Assembly (NCBI RefSeq): GCF_900129225.1
Contig: NZ_FQUG01000002.1
Coordinates: 372,001-436,000 of the forward strand
Length of the DNA stretch: 64,000 nt
From: Schwartzia succinivorans DSM 10502
GTDB lineage: Bacteria; Bacillota; Negativicutes; Selenomonadales; Selenomonadaceae
Direction of reading: 5' to 3'
In this document: one piece after another, positions 9,261-18,655 of the stretch
How the letters are laid out: the number at the start of each line of letters is the position of its first letter
Numbering within the stretch: position 1 is the stretch's first letter
Program-made: the position numbers and the translations under genes
Notes under the pieces: generated by a model
What the model was told of the DNA's origin: nothing
The model's database searches: none
The model's input: only the letters and a program-made list of their open reading frames with translations

Positions 9261-9296
9261 AGCACAGCAGCCTATATGGCGGCTGTGCTTTTTTGC
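9261..9296 (+). terminator. Rho-independent terminator
   Basis: AAGCACAGC pairs with GCTGTGCTT and is followed by a run of T. It closes the rsmD-coaD transcription unit and lies inside the upstream extension of the larB reading frame, which shows that extension is not coding. Confidence 0.85.
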
Positions 9297-9418
9297 TGTT
9301 GAAGGAAAATCCCGGGGATTTGTGTGATACACAGGTCAAAATACAAATGAAAAAAGGATTTGCCAAAGAAGTGTCGAATTTTATCTGTAGATATTACCTT
9401 GAGAAAGCAGGTGAGGAA

Positions 9419-10177
9419 TTGGACAGAAAATCAATTCGTGAATTACTTGAGCAATATAAAGAAGGAAAAATATCAATAGATGACGGAGTGGATGCTCTTT
9501 CACAGCTGCCTTATGAAAACCTCGGCTTTGCGCAGATAGACCATCATCGTGAGCTCAGGCAGGGCTTTCCGGAGGTAATATACGGAGAGGGCAAGACAAA
9601 GGAGCAGATTCTTGCCATAATGAAATCACTTGCGGAGGAAAGCCGTCATAATGTGATGGCAACCCATGTGTCTGCGGAAAAGGCGGACTTTGTAAGAAAT
9701 GAGCTTCCTGATGCGGTCTATGATGAGGTCTCAAGGATACTTTACATAGAGCAGAAAAGAAGCGAACCGGTTGATGAAACGCGAAGAATTTTGGTGCTGT
9801 CGGCAGGAACAAGCGATATTCCTGTAGCTGAGGAAGCCGCGCTCACGGCAAGACTCATGGGGAATGCCGTGGATACCTGCTTTGATGTCGGCGTTGCCGG
9901 AATCCATCGTCTTTTTGCCCATAAGGAAGAGATAGTCAAAGCAAATGTTATTATAGTCACCGCGGGCATGGAAGGAGCTCTTGCCAGCGTAGTCGGAGGG
10001 CTGACTGATAAGCCGGTTATTGCTGTTCCTACGAGTGTGGGATACGGAGCAAGCTTCCACGGAGTCTCCGCGCTTTTGGCTATGCTTAACTGCTGCGCAG
10101 CAGGAGTTGCTGTTATGAATATTGATAACGGGTTCGGTGCGGGAGTACTCGCCGGGAAGATAAATCGTATGAGGTGA
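9419..10177 (+). CDS. larB: LarB, pyridinium-3,5-biscarboxylate mononucleotide synthase
   Basis: First enzyme of nickel-pincer nucleotide synthesis: carboxylates and hydrolyses nicotinic acid adenine dinucleotide. The C-terminal half is PurE/AIR-carboxylase-like (ILVLSAGTSDIPVAEEA, DVGVAGIHRL, TAGMEGALASVVGG). The N-terminal part has the LarB pattern ENLGFAQIDHHRELRQGFPEVIYGEGK (shown here only to name the block, about residues 28-54). I chose TTG 9419, which gives 252 residues as in Lactiplantibacillus LarB and has AGGTGAGG upstream. ATG 9347 is an alternative. The larC ribosome site overlaps its stop codon. Confidence 0.85.
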   Translation: MDRKSIRELLEQYKEGKISIDDGVDALSQLPYENLGFAQIDHHRELRQGFPEVIYGEGKTKEQILAIMKSLAEESRHNVMATHVSAEKADFVRNELPDAVYDEVSRILYIEQKRSEPVDETRRILVLSAGTSDIPVAEEAALTARLMGNAVDTCFDVGVAGIHRLFAHKEEIVKANVIIVTAGMEGALASVVGGLTDKPVIAVPTSVGYGASFHGVSALLAMLNCCAAGVAVMNIDNGFGAGVLAGKINRMR

Positions 10178-10183
10178 ATATTG

Positions 10184-11485
10184 ATGAAGGCTGTTTATTT
10201 GGATTGTTTTGCAGGAATCAGCGGCAACATGCTTCTCGGCGCGTTTCTCCAGCTGGGAGTTCCGCAGAAGCATTTGGAGCAGGAGCTTCATAAGCTTATC
10301 ACGGGAGACGAGTTTGAGCTTCATGTTTCTGATGTAATGAAAAATGGGATTCAGGCAAAATATGTTGATGTTGAGGTCAAGGGGACGGGGGCTGAGTTTG
10401 AATCGAAATCCAAAGATGATGGGGAACATGGCCATACCCACGAACATGATGGACACGACCATGTTCACCGTCATGATTTCGGGCATACCCCGGAGCATCT
10501 GCACCGTGCCCATGTCCACCGTTCGATGCTGGATATAAGGCGTATGATTGAGGATTCCGAGCTAAGCGATGCGGTCAAGAAAAAAAGCATTGCAATTTTC
10601 TCCTGCCTTGCGGAAGCAGAGGGAAAGGTACATGGAATGCCGATGGAAAAGGTGCATTTTCACGAAGTGGGAGCGACAGATTCCATCGTTGACATTGTAG
10701 GGGCTGCGGTATGCCTTGAATACCTTGAGATTGAAAAAATTTTTGTTTCCCGTGTCAATACCGGAAGCGGATTCGTAAAATGCGCGCATGGAACCATGAT
10801 GGTTCCGGCACCTGCAACGGCAGAGCTTTTGAACGGCTTCCCGTTCTATCATGCGGCAGATGAAAAGGAGCTTACGACACCGACCGGAGCGGCTGTGATT
10901 CATGCACTTGCCGAATTCTCGGATAATATTCCCTATGAATTTGAAGGTTCATCAGTTGCCTATGGCGCGGGTTCGTGGGATTTAAGTATTCCAAACGTGC
11001 TTCGTGTATATTTTGGCGAATTCAAAGGGACACGCGGGCAGAACAGGTATATCCTTGAGACCAATATTGACGATATGAATCCGCAGAACTTCGGATATAT
11101 TTATGACAGACTTTTTGCGGCAGGCTGCCTTGACGCATGGTCAACTCCTATATATATGAAGAAAAACCGTCCTGCGTATATGCTGTCGGTTCTTACAGAC
11201 GCGGAAAACAAGGAAGCCTGCACGGAAATCATCCTGCAGGAGACAACGAGTCTTGGGATTCGTGTTCTTGCCGTGGACGAACGCATTGAGGCAACCCGCC
11301 GCACGGCACATGTGGATACTCCTTATGGAGAGGTCAATTGTAAAATCGGAGCATACAGAGGTCATATTGTATCTGTATCTGCAGAGTACGATGACTGCAG
11401 ACGGCTCGCTGAGGAGAATCAGGTGCCCCTTAAAAAGGTCCGTTTTGCGGCACTTGCTGAGCTTAACCGTCGTCTCGGAGAGTGA
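10184..11485 (+). CDS. larC: LarC, nickel insertion protein (pyridinium bisthiocarboxylate nickel chelatase)
   Basis: CTP-dependent nickel insertase, the last step of nickel-pincer nucleotide synthesis. The N-terminus KAVYLDCFAGISGNMLLGAF is diagnostic, and MVPAPATAELL and YILETNIDDMNPQ are further family blocks. Between residues about 80 and 115 there is a His-rich stretch (EHGHTHEHDGHDHVHRHD) that probably binds or stores Ni2+. The gene is one continuous 433-codon frame; in Lactiplantibacillus larC is split in two frames joined by programmed frameshifting, which is not needed here. ATG 10184 follows GAGGTGA at the end of larB. Confidence 0.93.
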   Translation: MKAVYLDCFAGISGNMLLGAFLQLGVPQKHLEQELHKLITGDEFELHVSDVMKNGIQAKYVDVEVKGTGAEFESKSKDDGEHGHTHEHDGHDHVHRHDFGHTPEHLHRAHVHRSMLDIRRMIEDSELSDAVKKKSIAIFSCLAEAEGKVHGMPMEKVHFHEVGATDSIVDIVGAAVCLEYLEIEKIFVSRVNTGSGFVKCAHGTMMVPAPATAELLNGFPFYHAADEKELTTPTGAAVIHALAEFSDNIPYEFEGSSVAYGAGSWDLSIPNVLRVYFGEFKGTRGQNRYILETNIDDMNPQNFGYIYDRLFAAGCLDAWSTPIYMKKNRPAYMLSVLTDAENKEACTEIILQETTSLGIRVLAVDERIEATRRTAHVDTPYGEVNCKIGAYRGHIVSVSAEYDDCRRLAEENQVPLKKVRFAALAELNRRLGE

Positions 11486-11497
11486 GGAAATAATATA

Positions 11498-12298
11498 ATG
11501 GAAGAAAAGTTGCAAAAACTGCTGGATTATCTAAGTGGATGCGGGAGCCTGGTCGTAGCATTGTCGGGGGGAGTGGACAGCTCAACTCTTCTATATGCGG
11601 CACATCTCGCTCTTGGTGAAAAAGTAGTCGCTGTGACTGCAAAATCCGAAATGATGTCAGTGGAAGAGCTTCAGATTGCCAAAGAAATGGCTGAAAAGGC
11701 AGGCGTGCGCCATATTATCATAGATGCGCATGACCTTGATGATCCCGACGTGTGCGCGAACACTCCGGAGCGCTGCTATTACTGCAAAAGGGGACGTTTT
11801 CAAAAGCTTGTGAATTTCGCGAAAAAAGAAGGATTTGCGTTCGTTGCGGACGGAGGAAATATCGACGACACAAAAGATTACCGTCCGGGTATGCGCGCTT
11901 TGGAGGAGCTTGCCCCGACAGTAGTTTCTCCCTTCATGATTTGCGGATGGGGTAAGTCTGACATCAGACGTCAGGCAAAAGAGTGGGGACTTTCAGTGTG
12001 GGACCGTCCAAGTGCAGCCTGCCTGGCTTCACGCATTGAATACGGAATTGAACTTACACCGAAACGTCTTCGTCAGGTAGATGCCGCGGAGGAAATTCTA
12101 CGCTCGTATATTTCGGGGCAGCTGCGTGTAAGGCATCACGGGAAGCTTGCACGTGTTGAGGCAGAACCGGCGGCCTTTCAGATTTTACTGAATCAGCGGG
12201 AAAATATTACAAAAGAACTGCGCATGCTTGGATTTCAATATGTGACCCTTGACCTTTTGGGCTATCGTATGGGAAGTACAAACGAAGTTTTGGATTAA
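11498..12298 (+). CDS. larE: LarE, ATP-dependent sulfur transferase
   Basis: Second step of nickel-pincer nucleotide synthesis: adenylates the pyridinium dicarboxylate and converts it to the thiocarboxylate. The PP-loop is ALSGGVDSSTLL near residue 24, followed by NTPERCYYCKRGRF and PSAACLASRIEYG. The Cys in AACLASR matches the position of the sacrificial sulfur-donating Cys of the Lactiplantibacillus enzyme. The additional CxxC (CYYC) might instead help to hold an Fe-S cluster as in cluster-type LarE; the sequence alone does not decide. It starts 12 nt after larC and is followed by a terminator, so the operon is larBCE. Confidence 0.9.
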   Translation: MEEKLQKLLDYLSGCGSLVVALSGGVDSSTLLYAAHLALGEKVVAVTAKSEMMSVEELQIAKEMAEKAGVRHIIIDAHDLDDPDVCANTPERCYYCKRGRFQKLVNFAKKEGFAFVADGGNIDDTKDYRPGMRALEELAPTVVSPFMICGWGKSDIRRQAKEWGLSVWDRPSAACLASRIEYGIELTPKRLRQVDAAEEILRSYISGQLRVRHHGKLARVEAEPAAFQILLNQRENITKELRMLGFQYVTLDLLGYRMGSTNEVLD

Positions 12299-12300
12299 AT

Positions 12301-12329
12301 AAAAGGCGGGGCGGTGTCCTGCCTTTTTT
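12301..12329 (+). terminator. Rho-independent terminator after larE
   Basis: AAAGGCGGG pairs with CCTGCCTTT with one mismatch and is followed by a T-run. Confidence 0.75.
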
Positions 12330-12384
12330 CAATTTTTTTTGATAATATTATGATGGAATGATAATAAATGGGGGGCTTTCAATT

Positions 12385-13338
12385 ATGCCTACAGAGATGC
12401 AGGATGCGTCGAAGCCTAAGGCGGCAGAAGATAATATCCCTGTCGTCGGGGAGATTATGACTACAATAAAGAAAAAACAAAGACCGATAAAAAGAAGGAT
12501 CGCTGTTTATATCAGAAAATATATTACGATTTTTATCGGCGCCTTTTTTACTGCCATAGGACTTGAGGAATTTCTGATACCGAATCACGTCATTGACGGA
12601 GGTATAGTCGGTCTTTCTATCATGGGCAGTGTAATCACAGACCTGCCCTTCACGGTTTTCCTCATTTTACTCAACATACCATTTTTGTATCTTGGGTATA
12701 AGCAGATAGGCAAGAGCTTTGCAGTCACGACAATCGTTGCGATTTTGTGTCTGTCCTTCTGGTCGGAGGTTTTTGAGCCGATACCGAATGTTACGGAGGA
12801 TGTTTTTTTGGCGGTCATTTTCGGCGGCATTATTGACGGTATCGGTGTCGGACTCATAATGCGGGCAGGCGGCTCGCTGGATGGTACAGAAATAGTTGCG
12901 ATTATCGCTGACAGGCGTACGGTGTTTTCCGTCGGTGAGATTGTAATGTTTATGAATCTCTTCATTCTGTCAGGCGCGGGCTTCCTCTTCGGATGGGATA
13001 AAGCAATGTATTCCCTCATTGCCTACTTCGTCATTGCAAAAATGATTGACGTGGTTCTGAAGGGTATTGACGAATCCTATGCGGTAATGATTGTTACCTC
13101 TGAGCATAAGAAAGTCAGCGAGGCGCTTCTTCACCGTCTTGGACGAGGTGTCACCATGCTGCACGGTGCAGGAGGCTTCAGCGGAATAGACAAGGAAATT
13201 CTTTACTCGGTTGTCACCCGTCTTGAGTTAAGAAAGCTCAAGGAGGTTGTTCTCGAGGAGGACCCGAACGCTTTTCTTACGATTAACGCGGTCAGTGATA
13301 TTGTCGGAGGACGCGTGCGTAAAAAAGCAATTCATTGA
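12385..13338 (+). CDS. YitT family membrane protein
   Basis: Integral membrane protein with about five or six segments followed by a C-terminal DUF2179 domain (about residues 230-317, with VTMLHGAGGFSG and LRKLKEVVLEEDPNAFLTI). Family blocks are GLEEFLIPNHVIDGGIVGLS and GGSLDGTEIVA. The substrate of the family is unknown. A Lys/Arg-rich cytosolic N-terminus precedes the first membrane helix. I chose ATG 12385 because GGGGGG is 9 nt upstream; the earlier ATG at 12358 lacks a site. It is a single-gene unit between a terminator and the fatty-acid locus promoter. Confidence 0.85.
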   Translation: MPTEMQDASKPKAAEDNIPVVGEIMTTIKKKQRPIKRRIAVYIRKYITIFIGAFFTAIGLEEFLIPNHVIDGGIVGLSIMGSVITDLPFTVFLILLNIPFLYLGYKQIGKSFAVTTIVAILCLSFWSEVFEPIPNVTEDVFLAVIFGGIIDGIGVGLIMRAGGSLDGTEIVAIIADRRTVFSVGEIVMFMNLFILSGAGFLFGWDKAMYSLIAYFVIAKMIDVVLKGIDESYAVMIVTSEHKKVSEALLHRLGRGVTMLHGAGGFSGIDKEILYSVVTRLELRKLKEVVLEEDPNAFLTINAVSDIVGGRVRKKAIH

Positions 13339-13392
13339 CAAAATGTGGTATACTTATCAAATGACTGTGCCCTTTCACGTTGTCGGATTTTC

Positions 13393-13421
13393 TTGACAAG
13401 GGGAAAGTCGGTCGCTATAAT
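13393..13421 (+). promoter_or_regulatory. Consensus sigma-A promoter of the DUF177-rpmF unit
   Basis: TTGACA and TATAAT match consensus exactly, with a 17-nt spacer. The expected start of transcription is near 13428, which leaves a leader of only about 6-15 nt before the first candidate start codons. Confidence 0.85.
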
Positions 13422-13442
13422 AGAACGAGGTTGATGCTGAAC

Positions 13443-13961
13443 ATGAGTATAAAACTGAAGGTTACTGATGCGGCGGCGCTTGGTGAGCGCGTGGATTTCC
13501 GCTTCGTAACAACAGCAAAAGCATTAGATGCTGTTCCGCAGAATTCATCTATCCCGGATGATGTTGTCATTGAGGGAACGATGGAGAATACGGGCGGTGC
13601 ATATCGATTGACCGGGGCGGTGAAATGTATCCGCTCTTTTGTCTGTGACCGATGTCTTGAAAAGATTGAACGGGAGGAAGAATATCCCTTCCGTGAGGAT
13701 TTTCGGGAATCGTCGGAAGAGGATTCTGAGGTCGGGGAAGACGGGTGTACTGTTTTTTCCGGAGATATGATAGATCTTGCTGCTCTGATTCGGGATACGA
13801 TTCTGACAGCGCAGCCCATGCAAAACCTGTGCCGGACGGATTGTCGGGGCCTTTGCTCCCGGTGCGGCGCGAATCTGAACCAGGGCGAGTGCGGCTGTAA
13901 CCGCCGCTCGGTGGATCCGCGGCTGGCTGCCTTGCAGGATTTCATGACGACCGAAGATTGA
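13443..13961 (+). CDS. DUF177 (YceD-like) protein
   Basis: Conserved companion of rpmF in bacteria; in plants and bacteria the family is linked to 23S rRNA accumulation. It has the family pattern of a CxxC (RSFVCDRCLEKIE) in the middle, acidic stretch (about 85-105) and a C-terminal Cys cluster (NLCRTDCRGLCSRCGANL, ECGC) that probably binds zinc. The start is uncertain: ATG 13443 gives the usual N-terminus, while ATG 13434 lies in the same frame and GAGG at 13427 suits neither perfectly. Reading from further upstream would run through the promoter. The rpmF gene follows after 36 nt. Confidence 0.85.
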   Translation: MSIKLKVTDAAALGERVDFRFVTTAKALDAVPQNSSIPDDVVIEGTMENTGGAYRLTGAVKCIRSFVCDRCLEKIEREEEYPFREDFRESSEEDSEVGEDGCTVFSGDMIDLAALIRDTILTAQPMQNLCRTDCRGLCSRCGANLNQGECGCNRRSVDPRLAALQDFMTTED

Positions 13962-13997
13962 GTTCAAGAAGTGGATGTTTAAGGAGGTGTACCCCGT

Positions 13998-14177
13998 ATG
14001 GCAGCGCCAAAGCGTAAAATGTCTAAGTCGCGCCGCGATTCGCGTCGCTCTAACTGGAAACTTACTGCGCCGGGCTATGTTTCTTGCCCGCAGTGCCATG
14101 AGCCGAAGCTCCCGCATCATGTATGCATGGAATGCGGCTATTATGACGGCAAAGAAGTTATCTCCCAGGGTGAATAA
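13998..14177 (+). CDS. rpmF: 50S ribosomal protein L32
   Basis: A 59-residue basic protein starting [18 protein letters not shown], the hallmark of L32. It is the zinc-binding form: CPQC and CMEC make one four-Cys ribbon. The ribosome site AAGGAGGTGT is close to perfect and 7 nt from the ATG, as expected for a highly expressed gene. A terminator follows directly, so DUF177-rpmF can be a separate transcript from plsX. Confidence 0.96.
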   Translation: MAAPKRKMSKSRRDSRRSNWKLTAPGYVSCPQCHEPKLPHHVCMECGYYDGKEVISQGE

Positions 14178-14187
14178 GAAAATGTTG

Positions 14188-14222
14188 AAAGAGAGCAGGA
14201 ATTTGCCCCTGCTCTCTTTTTG
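14188..14222 (+). terminator. Rho-independent terminator after rpmF
   Basis: AAAGAGAGCAGG pairs perfectly with CCTGCTCTCTTT and is followed by T-rich sequence. Confidence 0.9.
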
Positions 14223-14223
14223 C

Positions 14224-14252
14224 TTGCATTTTATTTAAAAAGTCGTTATAAT
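14224..14252 (+). promoter_or_regulatory. plsX promoter
   Basis: TTGCAT and TATAAT with a 17-nt spacer, starting inside the T-run of the rpmF terminator. It gives plsX its own transcript with a leader of about 105 nt. Confidence 0.75.
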
Positions 14253-14365
14253 AATTCACTATGATTGCCTGTTCAGTTATGAAGCAGGTCTATCATATGC
14301 TTAAATAGCTTAATGCGAGGGTGCGGATGCAGTGCACCCGTGTTGTTACAGGAAGGAGTTTCCTG

Positions 14366-15403
14366 ATGAAGATTGCAGTTGACGCTATGGGCGGTGACTT
14401 TGCTCCGGAGCAGATTGTATTCGGAGCGGTGCGCGCCGCTAAACAGTTTGATTGTGAGATTGTGCTGGTCGGTGATGAGCCTCAGATCCGCAAGGTGCTG
14501 GAGCGTGAAAAGGGCTGGGAAAAGCTCCCGATTACGATTCATCATACGACACAGGTCGTCGAAATGGGAGAGCATCCGGCAGATGCCGTACGGCAGAAAA
14601 AGGATTCCTCGGTTGTTGTTGCAATGCGTCTTGTCCATGAAGGCCAGTGCGACGCAGTTATTTCGGCGGGAAGCACAGGCGCAGCGGTTGCGGCTGCACA
14701 GCTTGTGCTGAAGCGCATACGGGGAATCAAGCGTCCTACAATAGCGACTCCGATTCCAACGCCAAAGGGAGCAACCCTGCTTTTGGATTCCGGCGCGAAC
14801 GTTGACAGCAAGCCGCTGCATTTGGTGCAGAGCGCTGTCATGGGTTCAATTTATTCGGAGCTTGTTTTCGGGCATAAGCAGCCACGCGTCGGTCTTTTGA
14901 ATATCGGGGAAGAGGATACGAAGGGCTGCGAGCTTGTAAAAGAGACATACCAGCGGCTTAAAACCGTATCGCTTCTGAACTTCGTTGGAAATGCGGAGGG
15001 ACGTGATATTCCAAAGGGCACGGTTGATGTTGTTGTCTGCGACGGTTTTGTCGGAAACGTTGTTCTGAAGTTCGGTGAAGGACTTGCAAAGACAATAATC
15101 CGGCTGATTAAAGATGAAATTAAGAGCGCGGGAATCCTCACAAAGATAGGTGCGCTCATGATAAAACCTGCACTTAAACGTCTCGGCAAGCGCCTTGATG
15201 TTTCCGAATATGGAGGAGCACCGCTCCTTGGAGTCAACGGCTGCTGTATCATAAGCCACGGCTCCTCAAACGCAAAGGCAATCTGCAACGCGATACGCGT
15301 GGCAAATGATTTTGCGAAGAGCAACGTGCTTGAGGTCATAAAGGAAACAATAATCAAGGATGAGGCTCTTCAGAATGATTTTGAGGAGACCGAAAAAATC
15401 TGA
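14366..15403 (+). CDS. plsX: Phosphate acyltransferase PlsX
   Basis: Converts acyl-ACP to acyl-phosphate for phospholipid synthesis at the inner face of the membrane. It begins MKIAVDAMGGDFAPEQIV, the family signature; further blocks are SAGSTGAAVAAAQL, VDVVVCDGFVGNVVLK and EYGGAPLLGVNG. The length of 345 residues is typical. ATG 14366 has GGAAGGAG 7 nt upstream. The leader holds a hairpin (GGGTGC / GCACCC, 14319-14339) and an imperfect dyad near 14270-14290 that could serve regulation. The usual next gene, fabH, is absent. Confidence 0.95.
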   Translation: MKIAVDAMGGDFAPEQIVFGAVRAAKQFDCEIVLVGDEPQIRKVLEREKGWEKLPITIHHTTQVVEMGEHPADAVRQKKDSSVVVAMRLVHEGQCDAVISAGSTGAAVAAAQLVLKRIRGIKRPTIATPIPTPKGATLLLDSGANVDSKPLHLVQSAVMGSIYSELVFGHKQPRVGLLNIGEEDTKGCELVKETYQRLKTVSLLNFVGNAEGRDIPKGTVDVVVCDGFVGNVVLKFGEGLAKTIIRLIKDEIKSAGILTKIGALMIKPALKRLGKRLDVSEYGGAPLLGVNGCCIISHGSSNAKAICNAIRVANDFAKSNVLEVIKETIIKDEALQNDFEETEKI

Positions 15404-15436
15404 ATCGCTGATTTTACGGCTGATTTTTGACACTAC

Positions 15437-15464
15437 TTGCCAGAGTGTAGGAAAAAGTTATAAT
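15437..15464 (+). promoter_or_regulatory. Promoter of the fabK operon
   Basis: TTGCCA and TATAAT with a 16-nt spacer, located 30 nt after plsX. It starts a long 5' leader of about 155 nt before fabK. Confidence 0.7.
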
Positions 15465-15470
15465 ATAGAG

Positions 15471-15612
15471 TTTAGAATGCAAAAAATTCCAACGCATCGA
15501 TTCCAAAAAAGCCCAGGCTTAAGCAGCGGGCACAGCGCTTTGCGGCATAATGCTGCTGCGTAGGCGGGATTCGATGCCGGACTTATGCGGTTGTCCTGCA
15601 TGAAACGATGGG
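15471..15612 (+). ncRNA. Candidate structured 5' leader (cis-regulatory RNA) of the fabK operon
   Basis: The 225 nt between plsX and fabK carry no credible gene. A long-range stem joins 15494-15504 (GCATCGATTCC) to 15566-15577 (GGGATTCGATGC) with one mismatch. Inside lie a hairpin AAGCC-CA-GGCTT (15509-15520) and a stem GCAGC (15523-15527) with GCTGC (15552-15556) capped by CGC-TTT-GCG. Downstream, GGAC (15579) can pair with GTCC (15593), or ATGC with GCAT, as alternatives. This is a junction-like fold between promoter and ribosome site and resembles a regulatory leader; the ligand or protein is unknown. No known riboswitch class was recognised. Confidence 0.5.
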
Positions 15613-15628
15613 CTAAGGAGGAACAAAC

Positions 15629-16576
15629 ATGTTTGAAGAGAATGTAATCTGCCGAATGCTTAACATCAAGTATCCGGTGTTTCAGGGCGGTATGGCCTGG
15701 CTGGGGACGGCTGAGCTTGCGGCTGCTGTTTCAAATGCCGGCGGACTCGGTATAATAGGTGCCGGTCACATGCCGCCTGACGTTCTGCGTGCAGAAATTC
15801 AGAAAGCAAAGGCCGGTACAGATAAGCCTTTCGGTGTAAACATCATGCTGATGTCTCCTTTTGTTAAGGAGGTAATGCAGGTTGTTGTTGATGAAAGAGT
15901 TGCGGTTGTTACAACAGGCGCAGGAAATCCGGGTGAGTATATCCCGGCCCTGAAGGAAATCGGTACAAAGGTTATTCCGGTCGTTGCATCGGTTGCTCTT
16001 GCAAAGCGTCTTGTCCGCACAGGCGTTGACGCTGTTATCGCCGAGGGTATGGAGAGCGGCGGTCATATCGGTGAGGTAACGACAATGGCGCTCGTTCCGC
16101 AGATTATTGACGCTGTAGACGTTCCTGTAATTGCCGCAGGCGGTATCGGTGATTCCAGAGGAATCGCTGCTGCTTTTGCTATGGGTGCAAAGGCAGTCCA
16201 GATGGGTTCCCGTTTTGTACTTTCCAAAGAATGTATCGCACATGAAAACTATAAGAACATGGTTCTCAAGGCACGTGACCGTTCCACGGTAGTTACGGGA
16301 ATGGCAACAGGTCATCCTGCACGTGTTCTGCAGAATAAGCTTTCCCGTATTTATCTTGACCGTGAGCGCAACGGCGCGCCGGTTGAGGAGCTGGAGAAGC
16401 TTGGTATCGGAACGCTCCGTCTTGCCGCACGCGAGGGTGACGTAGAGATGGGTTCCGTAATGATTGGACAGATTTCAGGTCTGCTCAAGGATATCAAATC
16501 CTGCGACGAGATTATGCAGGAGCTCGTAAACGGTATTCAGCCGGCTATTGAACAGGCACAGTCGGCATTGAAATAA
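15629..16576 (+). CDS. fabK: Enoyl-[acyl-carrier-protein] reductase II FabK
   Basis: FMN-dependent NAD(P)H enoyl-ACP reductase for the last step of each elongation cycle. The sequence follows FabK over its length: PVFQGGMAWLGTAELAAAVSNAGG at the N-terminus (family block), GMESGGHIGEVTTMALVPQ with the catalytic His in GGHIG, VPVIAAGGIGDSRG and AVQMGSRFVLS for FMN phosphate binding. 315 residues is typical. It starts with AAGGAGGA upstream and is followed closely by fabD, fabG and acpP. A second FabK-like flavoprotein lies further down the operon, but this copy is the clear enoyl reductase. Confidence 0.93.
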   Translation: MFEENVICRMLNIKYPVFQGGMAWLGTAELAAAVSNAGGLGIIGAGHMPPDVLRAEIQKAKAGTDKPFGVNIMLMSPFVKEVMQVVVDERVAVVTTGAGNPGEYIPALKEIGTKVIPVVASVALAKRLVRTGVDAVIAEGMESGGHIGEVTTMALVPQIIDAVDVPVIAAGGIGDSRGIAAAFAMGAKAVQMGSRFVLSKECIAHENYKNMVLKARDRSTVVTGMATGHPARVLQNKLSRIYLDRERNGAPVEELEKLGIGTLRLAAREGDVEMGSVMIGQISGLLKDIKSCDEIMQELVNGIQPAIEQAQSALK

Positions 16577-16599
16577 TTGTAAGGAAAGGAGGAAACTGA

Positions 16600-18286
<1,687 letters not shown>

Positions 18287-18332
18287 TATAACTAGGATAT
18301 TGAGTTAGAACCTGTGGAGGGAGGTGAAAGAC

Positions 18333-18563
18333 ATGTCGACATTTGAAAAGGTTAGAGATATCGTTGTTGAACAGCTCGGCGTAGAGGCTGATGAAGTTAC
18401 AATCGAATCTACATTCATTGATGACCTGGGTGCTGATTCCCTGGATATCGTTGAGCTTATCATGGCTTTCGAAGAAGAATTTGGTATCGAGATCCCGGAC
18501 GAAGCCGCCGAAAAGATTAAGACGGTTCAGGATGTTGTGACCTATATTGATCAGAACAAGTAA
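18333..18563 (+). CDS. acpP: Acyl carrier protein
   Basis: Small acidic carrier of fatty acyl chains, 76 residues. The phosphopantetheine attachment site is Ser36 in [15 protein letters not shown] 18333 follows GGAGGGAGGTG; the GTG 9 nt earlier would fall on the ribosome site. A strong stem-loop terminator follows, so acpP can also be made in excess over the downstream genes. Confidence 0.97.
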   Translation: MSTFEKVRDIVVEQLGVEADEVTIESTFIDDLGADSLDIVELIMAFEEEFGIEIPDEAAEKIKTVQDVVTYIDQNK

Positions 18564-18591
18564 TCGTTCTGGTATGTTCCTTTCTTTTAGT

Positions 18592-18622
18592 AAAATCCCG
18601 TGAATTATTCACGGGATTTTCT
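18592..18622 (+). terminator. Stem-loop terminator/attenuator after acpP
   Basis: AAAATCCCGTGAA pairs perfectly with TTCACGGGATTTT around a 3-nt loop. It lies inside the gene series, so it probably lets only part of the transcripts reach the downstream reductase, fabF and rnc. Confidence 0.85.
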
Positions 18623-18655
18623 AAAGGCAGGGTACAGAGATGGGAGGAGTTACAC

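Noticed and set aside
9251-9418. Upstream extension of larB
   Set aside because: It runs through the preceding terminator and has no similarity to LarB; the start was set downstream.
13334-13353. TTGACA and TATACT before the DUF177 gene as a promoter
   Set aside because: The two boxes are only 8 nt apart; the perfect promoter at 13393-13421 is the better candidate.
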